Assembly: GCA_013054445.1 (NCBI GenBank)
Contig: JAAMPI010000505.1
Coordinates: 1-34,393, forward strand
Direction: 5' to 3'
From: Cudoniella acicularis
Lineage: Eukaryota > Ascomycota > Leotiomycetes > Helotiales > Helotiaceae
Length of the DNA stretch: 34,393 nt
Of the stretch, positions 20,556 through 32,325 are shown in pieces. Position 1 is the stretch's first letter. Each line of letters begins with the position of its first letter. Under the pieces are notes generated by a model that was not told the DNA's origin, searched no databases, and saw nothing but the letters and a program-made list of their open reading frames with translations. The position numbers were made by a program, and so were the translations under genes.

Positions 20556-23538
20556 AATCCAAGCAGATACGCTCTCTACGAGAGTATAAGTGAAAACTAT
20601 AAAAAGGGCCTGTAAGTTTCCTCAACTGCATTCGATCTGAATATTGCCTGACGTTTGCAACAGTTTTGACTCACCCCTCCGACAGTGCAGCACAGAAGCG
20701 ATTCTTAACAAAAATGTCGAAGCTTTTTATACAAGAGAGCATCTCGAAGATATTCTCGAGCTCAAGCTGCTGAAGCGTGGCGCGTCGATAGCTAAAAACC
20801 CAAGGAACCTTACTCGACCTAGAACACAAAATCCGAACCCTAGCGATGAAACAAGCCATACCAATGGGGAAGCTGGTTCTGATGGCATATCTTCTACTAA
20901 CTCCAACTTCCTTACCGCTGAGGAAAAAGTCCTTTCCAGAAAAGAATGCGCTGCGTTGGATAGAGAGTCAGCAGGAACACTCGATGGTCTCACCAAAGAT
21001 CTGGTAGTCGTCCTGGCCACCTGCGCAATGGGAGCAGTCGTGCAGTGAGCACATCTCCGCACAAATTGCATTTGGTACGCGATTGTCTGACAACATAATC
21101 TAGAGGATGGAGTCAAGAGAGTATTGTTGGAGCAAACTTGGACTGGCCTTTGGAATTTGGACTTGCAACAAAGTCCCAGGACGGTACTTTCGTACCCAGT
21201 TCATATAATGCTTTATTATATTTCGGGTATGTTGGTCTGCCTTGAGAATGGCTGCTTTCGAGAGTTGGCAACTGACAATTTCAAGACTAGTAAACGCGAT
21301 GCCGTACTTTGCTGCAAGCGTACTTGGCGCTTGGGTTTCTGATCCGATCACGAATTATCATGGGAGGTAAAGAACGCATATTTGCTTGTAGTGAAGCAAA
21401 TGCTAAGGTGTATAGGCGTCTTGCTCTTCTTTTTGCGGGCGTGTGTTCCTTTGCGGGCCCAATTGGGGCGGCCGGCTGCCACTCATGGTGCGTTGTCGCT
21501 CTTCCCTGACTTAGGCTGGTCAACTACGGCTACTTCGCTCTTTATTCTAACAACTGTTTTAGGTGGCAATTGCTCATCTGTCGATTTGTTCAAGGAGTGG
21601 GAATGGGGGCAAAATCTTCAGTGTGGGTTATCCGTCATCACGTTGGGAGATTCAGTCCGCTGCACTCCTGTTTCGCATCTGTACATCATTGTCATGAAAT
21701 CTAACGCGAGACAGAGTCCCGATTCTAGAAAGTGAGGTTTCCCCTCCTAAATTGAGAGGCAGGCTCCTCGTATCATGGCAAACCTTCGTTGCCGTAGGAA
21801 TATTTCTCGGGGCCTTATTAAACTACATTTTCAACGGAAATTGGCGACTTCAGATTGGCATTGCTTTTGTGCCTGCCGTCCCCCTTCTTTGTCTTTGCTA
21901 TGTTATTCCTGAGTAAACTTATCTTCTATATTTCAACAAAAAGGGATCATTGAACTAACAGACTCGCAGATCGCCTCGCTGGTTAATGAAAAAGGGGAGG
22001 TACGGAGAAGCTTACTTGGCTTTGGAACGCTTGAGGGAGACCCCGCTGCAGGCTGCACGTAAGTATTCCATCCTCCAAAAGCAAAATAGCAATCATTTAA
22101 CTGAGATCCAGGGGACTTGTATCTCATCTATGCACAACTCAAAGTGGAAACACTTCTATTTTCTGGGGAAACTATTACGGAAGCCGACCTCAACAAGCTT
22201 TTGAAAGGCGATGAAAACATTGAAAACGATGGTACAAGGACGGCGAGGCCAGGTTTTTTCGGCAGAGTAGCTCAACTGTTTACCATACGTCGCAACAGGC
22301 GAGCGGTGGTGGCATCCTGCATTGCGATGAGTGCACAGTAAGCCCCTTTAAAGAAATAACCAACAACAACCCCGATAATTCCCATTTCAACATTGTTAGA
22401 GATGAGACTAATATGATTTCCTAATCTTGTAGACAGTTTTCCGGCTTCAATGTTTTCGCATTCCTGGCAACGAGTCTATTTGTTAATAGTGGTGTGGGAA
22501 ATTTGAGCAATCTCGGGGTGACAATTGGGTGGGTTCTCTTTCTTTCGCTCTATATCATTCTGAAAGATCTTACGCTAACAACCAAAACTGTTAGGTTTAC
22601 TGCTGCAAATGTACTCTTCTCCGCTTCAGCCTACCTACTCATCGACAAGTGGGGCCGCCGGACCTTGCTACTATCGTCATTAACCCTCATGTTTCCTTTC
22701 CTCCTTCTGACTGGGCATTTCTTGGACATGGACATCAATGGGGTGCCACCCCTCGCATCAGTGATACCTTTGCTTATCTTATATACGGCACTTTACAGTC
22801 CTGGAGCCGGAGTGAGTATTTCGAAACTCCTTGCCGTATGCAAAGCAAAGTGCTGACATGAAAGGTTATCCCGTTCATGTACTCTTCAGAAGTATTTCCT
22901 CTAGTCCACCGCGAGGCTGGAATGTCTCTTGCTTGCGCTGTCAATTTCGGCTTTGCGGGAATTCTTGCCCTGGTCACCCCTCTATACTCGACTGCACTCA
23001 ACCATAAATATCTCAAACTGCTCGGTGCATTTGCTGGCTTCGACGCTATCGCCGCTATCATGGTGTGGCTTTTCATGCGAAGTCCATCCGAGGCAGTATC
23101 GCTCGAGGAAATGAACGTATGCCTGCCTCCCTTCTCCTATTCCCTCATACAAATCTTAAATCTTTTGGTTTACTTGTTTGCTAACGGGTTGCGTGACTGA
23201 TTTAGTATTGCTTCGGTGCCCCTACTGGACGATATATGGATTATCAAGTCAGCGTCGCGCTGCCTTGGACTTTGAAGCAACCACTACGACTTTTCGGTAT
23301 CACTGTTACCAAAAAACCCGAATTTGCCGAGTGGTATCATGACGCCGCTGAGAACGCCGCGCATGCAGGTAGAGCGGACAACTCTAGAGGGATACCATTA
23401 ACGGATGTATCAACTAATATAGAAAGCGGCTTGAGTGCAACGGGAATGATGAGTGGGGGAGTCCTCTCTGAAAGTGTGGGAGCACTGGATGTACCCCCCA
23501 GAGGTATAATTAGGTCCAGATCAAGATCACATACTTAG
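20556..23538 (+). CDS. MFS sugar transporter (start exon unresolved)
   Basis: Twelve-helix plasma-membrane transporter of the sugar porter family. The confident 5' part is RYALYESISENYKKGL ending at 20611. Exons follow at 20664-21044, 21104-21226, 21286-21366, 21416-21487, 21563-21622, 21715-21912, 21970-22058, 22112-22337, 22433-22528, 22595-22811, 22865-23116 and 23206-23538; every junction keeps frame, giving about 720 residues. Signatures are QGWSQESIVGANL, WWQLLICRFVQGVGMG, SPPKLRGRLLVSWQ, PRWLMKKGRYGEA, QQFSGFNVFAF, DKWGRRTLL and PFMYSSEVFPL. A long cytosolic N-terminus and Ser-rich C-tail (IRSRSRSHT) fit a regulated fungal sugar permease. The intron after exon 6 uses GTGGGT at 21623, chosen because it yields SSVVPI. 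Substrate unknown. The ATG lies upstream of 20556; a candidate is at 20224. Confidence 0.92.
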
Positions 23539-23636
23539 GCGTTATTGCAGACGTGTGTCTACTTTATTACTAATTCGTCAACTGTAATCGTTTTCCGTAG
23601 CAAACTAAAGTACATAATGTGCAATGAGTGGTCCAT
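23539..23636. other. 98-bp convergent intergenic spacer
   Basis: The stop codons of the transporter (plus) and the kinase-ankyrin gene (minus) are only 98 bp apart, so their 3' UTRs must overlap or be very short. No distinct terminator element can be named. Confidence 0.6.
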
Positions 23637-26600
23637 TTAGCTCCGTCTGAACGGCATCTTCCACTTTTGCTTTTTTCCCTCACTCGCCCGCTGGTCACTC
23701 CCAGCTCCTTTTTTCATTTCTAGGAGACGTCTTACCCTTTGTGAAGTTTTCGGCAGCGCATCTATTTCAAAACGCACATCTAACTGTCCCAAAAATAGCG
23801 CAACCATATCCTCATTCTTTTCCGCCACCGCCTCGATAAAAACATCGTTTCCCCCAGGAGGATGCTGCGTCGCACCTTGGCAAATAAGAAGACGCGCTGT
23901 CTCCACCGTATTCTTCTCCACGCAATAATACAAAGGAGGATTCCTATTGTAATCCATCATATTAAGAATATCCACACCTTTCTCCCTTGCAGCTATCACA
24001 ACTCTCAGAATAGTATTATGGAAACTGTAGGGGCCAGCGTTGCTGGCGGCGGCGGTTAAACTCTCAAAAATAACCATATGATGTAATATTGTTTTCCCCT
24101 CTCCGTCTCGAGTTTGGATGGTTGAGTGAGGGAGTAGTGCGTGCACGATGGGCATGTTGTTGTTTTGAGCTGCGATCATGATGGGTGTGCATTTGTCGGC
24201 ATCGGTGAAGTTTGCGGCGGAGGGGACTTCGTTTAGGATTGAGCGGCAGAGATCGAGGGCCATTTCGGTGTTGTCCCTGGTTGTGGACCAGATTTTTTGG
24301 GGTTCGGTTATTTGTCGTGTTACGGGGGAGAGAGATTGGGAAGATGTTGCAGGGGTCGTTGCTGGGATGGTCAGTGGGATTGAGGGAGGTTGATGTGAGG
24401 GAGGGGTAGGGTGGGGTGGTTGGGTGATTTGGGTGGGGATGTTTGGAGGACTCGAGGAGCTTGAATTAGGGAGTCGTGTGATGATTGCAGATGTACCCGA
24501 TGAGTTTAAATTAGAGATTGGTGGGATGTTTGGAGAAGTACCCGAGGAGCTTGAATTAAGGAGTCGTTGGATATTTGGAGATATACCCGAGGAGCTTGAA
24601 TTAGGGAGTCGTGGGACATTTCGAGATGTACTCGAGGAGCTTGAGTTAGAGACTGGTGGAAATGGAGGTAGAGATGGAGATCGGCTAGTTCGTGAGCGAG
24701 TCGGTTTTGATGCTTCGGAGGGGTGTAGATAAGGGGTCTGGGAAGTAGTTGACCCTTCGTCTTGAAAAGGGTTTGGCAATCTTCCGTTTCCCTCGTCGTC
24801 GTGTGTGGAAACCTCCACCTTTGGTGGTACCAGAGCGGGCTCTTTTCCTTTACCTGGATTGCCACTAAAAGGGGGGTTGTATTCGACTCCGTTCTCCGTT
24901 GTGGTGTTGAATCCATGGCTACCAAGTGATTTTTTTGGTATTCTCTTGCTATAGGAGGTGCTTGCAGAGAAGTTTTCTGATTTATTAGATCTGTTGCTTG
25001 AATTGCGTGTGAGTGAACTGCGTGTGAGAGTGTTTGGTGGAAAATCATCCATTAAAGGGGTCCCTTCAAGTCGACTTATTCGAACAGAACGTCGAGATAT
25101 GGGCTTCGTTCTACCACTCTCATTTCCATCACTGCTCGTTGTCTCGCCAGAAATCTTTTCACCCAGCAGTGCTTTTTTCACGCTTTTGTGCATTTCTGAG
25201 ATTTCTGAGATTTCCTCGGATCTGTCCAAGGTTTCATCTGCTTTCTGAATTATATCGCGGAGCCTTTCGCCAAGCGCTTGCGCGGACAATCGATTGATAG
25301 GATCTCTCTGCAGTAACTCGTAATCAACCAGGTCGAGAATATGTGGAGTAACGGTGTCGCAGTCCCTCTTTGCACTTTTTAAATGTTGATGCCAATACTT
25401 GATCACCGGTAGAACTTCGTTGCCATTGTGAAAAGCGTCCGAAATTGTCTTCGGATTTTGTTTTTTGAGGAAATCTCTCCTCAGCATCGAAAACTCGTCT
25501 ATTCCTCTCAGGCCCAGGACGACCCAAGTTGCAGTGTATGACAAGACACAGCCAAATGACCAGACATCAATTCTTTGCGTAACAGCGTTCCTTTTGGATT
25601 TGGCCTGAGCAAGTTCTGGTGCACCTATGTGTACTTGTAAGCCTCAATTTAAGCATACTACCAAAAGTCTTCTCTGTACCGTAAGTATCAGTCCCTCCTC
25701 TCATACGCGTAGTGGGTAGCTCTCCTGGTCCCAGTTCTCCCTCAATCCTTTTCTTAAATTCAGCAAAGCCAAAATCCGCCAGCTTCAGCTTATCATTCAC
25801 AACCAATATGTTATCAGGCTTCACATCGCCATGCCAACTGACTTGTCAGTTGATTTCTCGAGGTGAACGTGTTCAAGTAGGAATATACACATACCCATCG
25901 TATTTTTCAGTACCATGAGAAAGTTCATGAACTGTCTGGATGGATCGGACGATGTTTGAAATCCAGTCCCAAAATTCGACAATCTCTACCGGGAGCTGTG
26001 GTGGGGGCTTTGCATGAAAGTATTCGACAAGATCCATCTCTCCAAACTCAAGGATGATATTGTATGTAGGTTGGTCTTGCCCATCATAATGTTCATAGCA
26101 GCCAAAGTACTGCACCATGTCCGGTTGACCAACGAGGCCTCTGAAAGCACCCACCTCACCCTCGTATGTGCGCTTCTGCTTTAAGTACGACTTTATTGCC
26201 AATTCATAACACTGCTTTCAGTTAAACAAGTTTTACAGCGAGAGGCGCCGAGTCAACGGTGCTCACCTTGCCGTACTCGAGGAATTCAAAAGGGTTCCCT
26301 AACTTCTTCTTGATCTCGTCACAGACGTATTTCTCCTGAATGATAGCTTGAAAGACCGAAGCAGTTCCACCTTTGTCGTTGACTTTTTGGCGTTGGCAAA
26401 ATGGCAGAATATGATTATTATCGAAATCCTCCTCCATGTCAAACTTTAGCTTGACGGGACAAAAGGCCCATCTGTCTTTCTCAAAAGCAGCAATTATCTT
26501 TTCCACAGATTCCGGGTTAATTCCTTTCTTTGACTGTAGTAAGACATTTTGGAGATTGCCCCTAGCATACCGGGCATTCCCAAGTTCCTGATCCGTCACC

Positions 26601-26935
26601 CTTGCTTTTTGGAACTCGTATATAAGGTGCCCATTGTCGTCCATGAGCAAGGTGCTAAAAACGAGAACACAATAACGATCACCTTTGAAAATAGTTTCCT
26701 GTTTGAATAAAGGGGCATCGTCCCCTACTACTTCATCGAGCAAGCGTTCGACATTGCTTTTCGTTTCATTTTTTCCCTTGCTTTTCATCCAAGCCAGCAG
26801 CTTCTCGGTGTTATAGAAAGGACGTGCGCATCCGCAGTGTCTATGTATTTGACAAGGCTCCGGATTTATTATCCATTCTTCGGTCAATTTGGTTTTGAAT
26901 ACGCGCTGGAAGCTGCCATAGGCGGAAGTTGCCAT
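23637..26935 (-). CDS. Protein kinase with C-terminal ankyrin repeats, 1043 aa
   Basis: Four exons (26935-26267, 26211-25895, 25837-25680, 25624-23637) encode 1043 residues. Residues 1-185 are a fungal-specific N-terminal region (WAFCPVKLKF ... ILPFCQRQ). The kinase domain has a degenerate Gly-rich loop GGTASVF (189-195), LAIK with Lys230, catalytic loop HGDVKPDN (331-338; Gly replaces Arg of HRD), DFG at 350-352, GAPE at 382-385 and DVWSFGC at 401-407. A low-complexity Ser/Pro/Thr linker follows, including five 15-residue repeats coded by 45-bp units. Ankyrin-like repeats end the protein (about 856-995: TPIMIAAQNNN, NPPLYYCVEKNTVETARLL). Lys, Asp and DFG are all present, so activity is plausible; the HGD loop suggests a non-RD kinase not controlled by activation-loop phosphorylation. 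Partner and pathway unknown. A scrambled relative lies at 31.97-32.33 kb. Confidence 0.92.
24425..24660 (-). repeat. 45-bp coding tandem repeat, five units
   Basis: Marker GAGGAGC on the plus strand recurs at 24454, 24544, 24589 and 24634, and a diverged GATGAGT sits at 24499, all at exact 45-bp spacing. Each unit encodes a 15-residue Ser/Asn-rich repeat (LPNSSSSGxSPNIxR type) in the kinase-ankyrin linker. Exact in-frame length suggests copy-number change is tolerated. Confidence 0.85.
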
Positions 26936-28094
26936 CTTGGAACCTTGCTAGGCAACAGTATCAAACGGCGCTTCACAGCCTGCATGTGGCGGGTCTCAAT
27001 ACCACGGTCCGAATTGTGAGCCCGTGGCCTCTGTAGGCAATCAGTTTTCGCCGCTCTCTCAGGCTAGGGTTTGGAACTTTGGGTATCGAATCTATCGATT
27101 CCTTACCTTCCAATTTGCACATACCCAGGTAATCGGAAACCTGCGCTTTCGGGGATTATGGTACCGGTAGGCTAAAAGTCGCGTTTCCCGAGACATATGA
27201 GGGACTCGGGTTTTGGCACTCTGCAGCTGACCTCCAGGCTTCAGCTCCCCTTTAATACAAGATTCAGCGGCTCAAACTACGACACGCGCGAACCCTACAG
27301 CTAAGGCAAACGAATGAGACCGCAAAAAAAAAGCAAATTCGTGGCGCAGTTTTGATTTCTAAATTGTGGCTAGTATAGACTAAATAGGGTCGCCGTTGGT
27401 GGCTTCTCAGGCAACCAATTGCAATCATCATTTCTGGTTGCCTTCCTGTGGCCTTACATGATTTTACGGATCTCCGCCCAAAAATCGCGTGAATTCAGGG
27501 TTGGAAGCTTCACTAAATCCTACCCAATAACTTCCGACTGCTCTAGAATTATGCGTTAAAGCGTCATAAAACCCAAGTTACCTGAAGCCCCCAACGGCCA
27601 GGTTTGCATCTAAAATTACCTCTCGCGAAAGTCGCGCAACACTACAATAGAGAGCTGCTTTCAAACTTTGAAAAATTCTGGATATAAGGCATTTTATCTT
27701 CCCCGTAATCTCATAAGAAAAACTACATCGTTTTATGTGGTGGTTGTATTTTACTCGCGAAGTGTTCAAAGCTCGTCATCGTTACAATCTTGGCCACAGC
27801 AGCTTTCAGCGTTGTGCTCGCTAGACTGTAGCGCACCACTTGCTAAAAACCACTGCGGAACTGCTAACCTTCAGCGCATGGTATGCTATAAATCGCCAAA
27901 GGAATTCCTTTTGTAGCACTCGGAAAAACCCGAACGAGTAAATTTTAGTTTGATTGAAGCACTAACCTCATAATGAGCCTCCTTTCTATTTTAAGGAGAA
28001 GGCTTTTCACAAAAATATAACATTCTTTGGGGGCCCTCTTTTTGCTCAAAAGTTACGAATGGAGTGAGCGACATATATATTCTATTATGTGAAA
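26936..28094. other. Intergenic region upstream of the kinase gene
   Basis: 1.16 kb between the kinase start (minus) and the 3' end of the CorA-like gene (minus). No gene is supported. Around 27738-27770 TCGCGAAGTGTTCAAAG resembles repeat copy 1, too briefly to call. Confidence 0.5.
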
Positions 28095-30088
28095 TCAACA
28101 CACAGGATCCAGGGTATCAACCACCAACTTTTCATGTACCGGTAGTACAGAACTGTTCCCCGTCCAACTTCGAAACCGTCGCCGGACATTATTTTTCTTC
28201 TTCGGCGTGGATGCCTTTGTTGAAATGAATATCTCGTTGTCTCCTTTTCTCCTCTCTGCATACTTATACGTAAACCAAGCAGCAAAAAGCGTAACAACCG
28301 TAAGAGGAAGCGTGACTTGCAGCCATCTTATCATTGCAGTTGATGAGAACATTCCCGGCCCAGGGTCTCCTCCATTGGGATTCTGGTATTTGATAATATC
28401 TGTGCTAAAGAATGTCTTCGCCAGCCATTGCTGTCAATTCATATTTCTTTAATTACCGAGGAAAGACTACTTACAGAAACAAACGTTGCCGGCAGATACA
28501 ACAGGGTTACGATTGTTACTATGCGCATAACAATTGCTTCTTTTTCCAAATTCAGATTCAATTGCTCCGTTCGCTCGGCTGCTTGCCCTTGAAGATGTTG
28601 CATGACCTATCAACAGTCAGTTCTCCATTAAATTTGCGGAAGAATTTCTTCTCGTCATTAATTGGGAGTTACAAGTTCTTTCCGGTCACTAATAATTTCC
28701 ACAAGCAGTTTCGCCCGAATAATGTGCATCTTTAAGCCTTCGACCATCTCGCCGAGAGTCGACACAAAGGAATCAATATCGCCTTCACAATTTTCCCTTA
28801 ACACGGATGGAAAATCTTTGTTTGCCTTCAGTCCAACGTAAAAGTTTCCAAGGGCAGTGATCACATTTGTATTTGCCTCCAATATTACAGCCATCTCACA
28901 TGCCTTTTCTTTCCAATGGTGCAACTCTTGTATATGGTATGGGTTGTATTGTTGGTGATTATGGCCAGGACCTCGTGGGCCATAAACCGCCATTGAACTC
29001 TAGGTACAAGTTAGCAGAGGCACTAAAAGGGTCAACTCTTCTTCGAATTTACCTCCGCATCGATAACTTCTTCTAGCCAGCAAATATACCATCGCCAGTC
29101 TTCAGTTGACCAATAGCAATACATCAAATGTGCAGCCAAGCTTGATCGGAAGCATTCACACACATTGCCAAAAGACATATCTTCTGCTCTTCCATCTCGC
29201 CCTGTCAGACGTTTAAACCTCTGCTGCAAATCGAGTCTCCCCTTCGTGACGATCCACAGCGTTGTGCCATACACAACATCAAACTGATGATGTATCGCAG
29301 CCTGGCGTATCGACCACTCACTAAGTTTTTCGTTCTTGGCATTTTTGCTCTTCATTGTTACCCCTTTCAAATTATAGCACAACTGAAATTGACGTCCACT
29401 TCTCCCTAGCTCTGGTATAGCAACGAGGCGTGGAGGATCTTCCAATATTGTTTGTTGGCGGAAACTGCTGAATCTCAGGTCTCGTGGATCGCTCTGAGAT
29501 CCGAAGACGAACATGAAGTCCAGATATGCTGGCATCACCTGGTGGTAAGTTAGGATCTGAGCTAACATTCCACGTGTTACTCGAAGCCGGTCTCGAGAGT
29601 GCTCGGCATAGATATATCTATTCCAAATTATTTTTTTGTATTCGTAAGGATGGAGAAAAGACAGCAAAAGAGTTGTAGGCATACATGAATCGGCATATAG
29701 GGTCTTTTGCCACAGCCGTAACATATTTGAATGCATCGTCCTCTTTGGAGTTTATCTCTGCTCCTAACCATTGATCTAATTTCTTCGGTGTATGGATGTT
29801 GCACTTCGAAACTTCGACAGCACCTAGCCTTTCGCGACTAGGGTGATTGTGTATTTTGCTCCCTTCTCTTAAGTAGAAAATTTTGCAGGTATACAAATCT
29901 CGAATCGGAAGATCGATATCTTTCTCATTTTCAAGGCAAAGTGATGCTCCAATAGCCTCAAGCCTATCTTTATACGACTCGAGAGTGGAGTGGTAAGTTT
30001 TGCTACCCTTGAGAATAAAGTTTAGAGGATAAGAAGCGTAATTTAGACATGAATGCTGGAACTCAGTGGGCAGGTATATTTTCGACAT
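28095..30088 (-). CDS. CorA-like divalent-cation transporter family membrane protein
   Basis: Five exons (30088-29685, 29617-29053, 28999-28673, 28606-28475, 28415-28095) encode 582 residues. The long N-terminal part is soluble and carries the fungal pattern LTYHQVMPAYLDFMFVFGSQ ... RQFQLCYNLKGV ... WSIRQAAIHHQFDVVYGTTL. The C-terminal part is diagnostic: helical HLQGQAAERTEQLNLNLEKE, first membrane helix VMRIVTIVTLLYLPATFVST, then FFSTDIIKYQ, and a second helix around WLQVTLPLTVVTLFAAWFTY, followed by a basic tail. This matches fungal CorA-like proteins of the 2-TM-GxN superfamily. The loop between the helices has no GMN ion-selectivity motif, so magnesium transport should not be assumed. 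The acceptor at 28416 was chosen because it restores VS-TFFSTDII. Confidence 0.88.
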
Positions 30089-30826
30089 TTTTTCTTAGAT
30101 TTTTCGGGGGTGAGGGATTTGATCTCTCTTTTAGAAGATATGTAGAGACCCTCACTTGAGGCTCGTAGAAGAAAACCAATCAATGAAACACACATGTGGG
30201 GCTTTTTAGTACGGGCGGCATGAATTGTGAAAGCCTCGGGCGGTGCAGACTTCTGACTTGGAGCGGCACCATCGGCTGCATTACCGTAAAATAAAATTGT
30301 ATCTAACGAATATTACAGCCCTCAATGGTCCCACCATTTCATGTGGCTATCACGAGCGGGGTTTGAAGGAATCGCAGGGCGATGAATCGTGGAATTAAGC
30401 GAGGGGCTCAGTACAAATTAGCCGGTGCAGTGTGACTACACAATATTAAGCCTCCAGGCTCCCAATACTGGGCGACAGAGCATCAATTTTCCTCGCACGG
30501 CGTTGGCATTATATCGGGCAGACTTCATTCAGCATCCATACCGAAGATTCTATAACAACTAGGTCTGAATTGTAAAAAGCAATCTTTAATATTCATTGAG
30601 GCATTAGCGCTCAACCTGGCAGCCTTCCAGATCCCATCACCGGAAATCAAATGCCATTATGTCGCAGCCTCATACTCCGGCCTATCATCACTGAATCTCA
30701 AACACCCTAGCCCCAAAAACGCAAGCCACACCAAAAAGAACTGCCTGCTGCCTAAGCCTCCGGTCAGTGCGACCGACTCACCGACTCGCCGCCAAACCCC
30801 AACCAACCCATTGAACCCAACCGCTC
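30089..30826. other. Intergenic region
   Basis: Promoter side of the CorA-like gene and 3' side of the 96-residue gene, both minus. No gene or clear repeat seen. Confidence 0.5.
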
Positions 30827-31273
30827 TCACTCAGGCGACACAGAACGCCTCTGTTCCCTGTTCGTGTCCCAGCCATCTCTCAACTTCACCAAATTCTTCC
30901 TATCAACCTACATCAAAAAAGGCAGTCAGCCAGCTAGCCTCACCACACACACTTTCACATATACGTACATCCGACAACTTCTCTGGAACCGCAAACACCC
31001 ACTGATCGTCCATCTACCCCCAGAAATGTGTCAGCCTCACTCGATCAACTGTACCTAACATACACCCTGCGTTCATTCAAAACTTTAGAAAAAAAGAAAA
31101 TAACTTACCCTGCTTTCATTCCACTCCGCCCACCAAGGCCACTTCTCTTGCAAAACTCCCTGGATCGCCTCCCATGGAAAATCGTTTCTCGACCCTGTGT
31201 AAGCGGAAAATCGCTCTTGGACCGGTCTGATGGCCTGGCGGGTGTGCGGGATGTTTCTGCGACCTCCTGGCAT
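30827..31273 (-). CDS. Small conserved-looking hypothetical protein, 96 aa, three exons
   Basis: Not recognised. Exon 1 (31273-31109) encodes 55 residues beginning MPGGRRNIPHTRQAIRPVQE and ending WPWWAEWNESR, followed by GTAAGT. Exon 2 (31013-30969) gives MDDQWVFAVPEKLSD; exon 3 (30907-30827) gives VDRKNLVKLRDGWDTN, a charged tail and a stop. All three junctions are phase 0. The 95-bp first intron has a GGCTGAC branch-like site before GGGGGTAG; the second is 61 bp with GCTGAC and TTTTTTGATGTAG. The protein is Trp-rich (six Trp in 96 residues) and has no signal peptide or membrane helix. The splice model is mine and has not been tested against transcripts. Confidence 0.55.
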
Positions 31274-31968
31274 TTCGAACTCAAACTCTTGTATGTGGTG
31301 AATTGACTTTTAAGGTTGGTTGAGGTGTATTTTTCTGTGTTATCGATGTGGATTCTTTAAGCCGGAGGAAATTTGGGGTAAAGGGATGGCAAGACTTATT
31401 ATGTACTTTCCTACCGACGCAATTGCGGCTGGATGCGTTGTTGCTTAGGCAGCATGGCGAATGTTCAGAGTCTGTTCAACTCGGGCATCGTTGCATACGC
31501 CCTGCTATAGTGGTGAACTTGTGAGCAGCGAGGCTGCGAATATTATATAATGCATGCATGCATGTGTGGTATCATGACAGACACGTCACAGGGGCTCGAT
31601 CAAAGTTGAGCACGTTTTCTAGACATAGGCTATATATCTAGAAATACTGTATTTTGATTTTTGATTGAGCTTCATAGAAAGCTTTAATATATATAACTTT
31701 ATTTCTTCCCTCGTTCTCAAGTGACGCTTACCTTAAAATCTTTACCTGCGGGTATTAACCCCTACCTAGCCTCTTTCTTTGCCCGAATCCAAAGCAACTG
31801 AAGAACAAACAATCACCTCTCTCCTTCCCTACACCAACTTCACCTCCATAACCTTTCATCCCTACTGTCCCTTTATGTCCCTAAAATAATTATCCCCTCA
31901 CAATTTCACAACCTCTCATACTCAACTTCTTTCCCCTCCCCCTCCCTAGAATCTCCGTTCTCCTACGT
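31274..31968. other. Intergenic region
   Basis: Upstream of the 96-residue gene. Contains TGCATGCATGCATG at about 31551-31564, an A+T-rich stretch (31620-31710) and a pyrimidine-rich stretch (31800-31960). No gene seen. Confidence 0.5.
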
Positions 31969-32325
31969 TTGTTGCTTGAATTGCGCGTTATAATGCTTAG
32001 TGGAAAATAATCCATCGAAGGGGATCCGTCAAGTTAGCTTAATCGAATAGAACGTCGAGACTTAGGCTTTGTTTTCTCACACATCCGGTTCTATGGCCGA
32101 GCGATTGCTCTTTACTGAATTCACTACCTTGTCCCAATTAAGCTTATACTGTAGAAAATTTCCTACCGATTAACCTCACAGAAGCTTGACGAAATGTTCT
32201 ACGACATAGTTCGAAAAGCAGAGAAAACTTTGGCTGGTTCCGAGGAATTTGAAATATCGGAAATATATAACCGTGTGGAAGTAATTCTTCGTAGTACAAC
32301 GAATAGTGATGGAATGATCGGGTAT
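31969..32325. pseudogene. Scrambled, degraded fragment of a kinase-ankyrin paralogue
   Basis: Two pieces match the kinase gene of this window in opposite orientations. Piece A (31969-32075, sense on minus) resembles 24992-25110: KPKSRRSIRLS, stop, LDGSPSMDYFP versus KPISRRSVRISRLEGTPLMD; the stop is at 32036-32034, and 15 bp of the kinase sequence are missing. Piece B (about 32120-32325, sense on plus) reads RLTSQKLDEM, KAEKTLAGSEEFEISEI and TTNSDGM against RLSAQALGER, KADETLDRSEEISEISEM and TTSSDGN, preceded by TAG where the kinase has the CAG of LLQRD. In the intact gene the two segments are contiguous and collinear; here piece A is inverted. The protein-level divergence suggests a paralogue rather than a recent copy. 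Confidence 0.75.

Noticed and set aside
27738..27770. Further repeat copy around TCGCGAAGTGTTCAAAG
   Set aside because: Similarity to repeat copy 1 covers only about 30 bp with gaps and does not include the 25-bp core.
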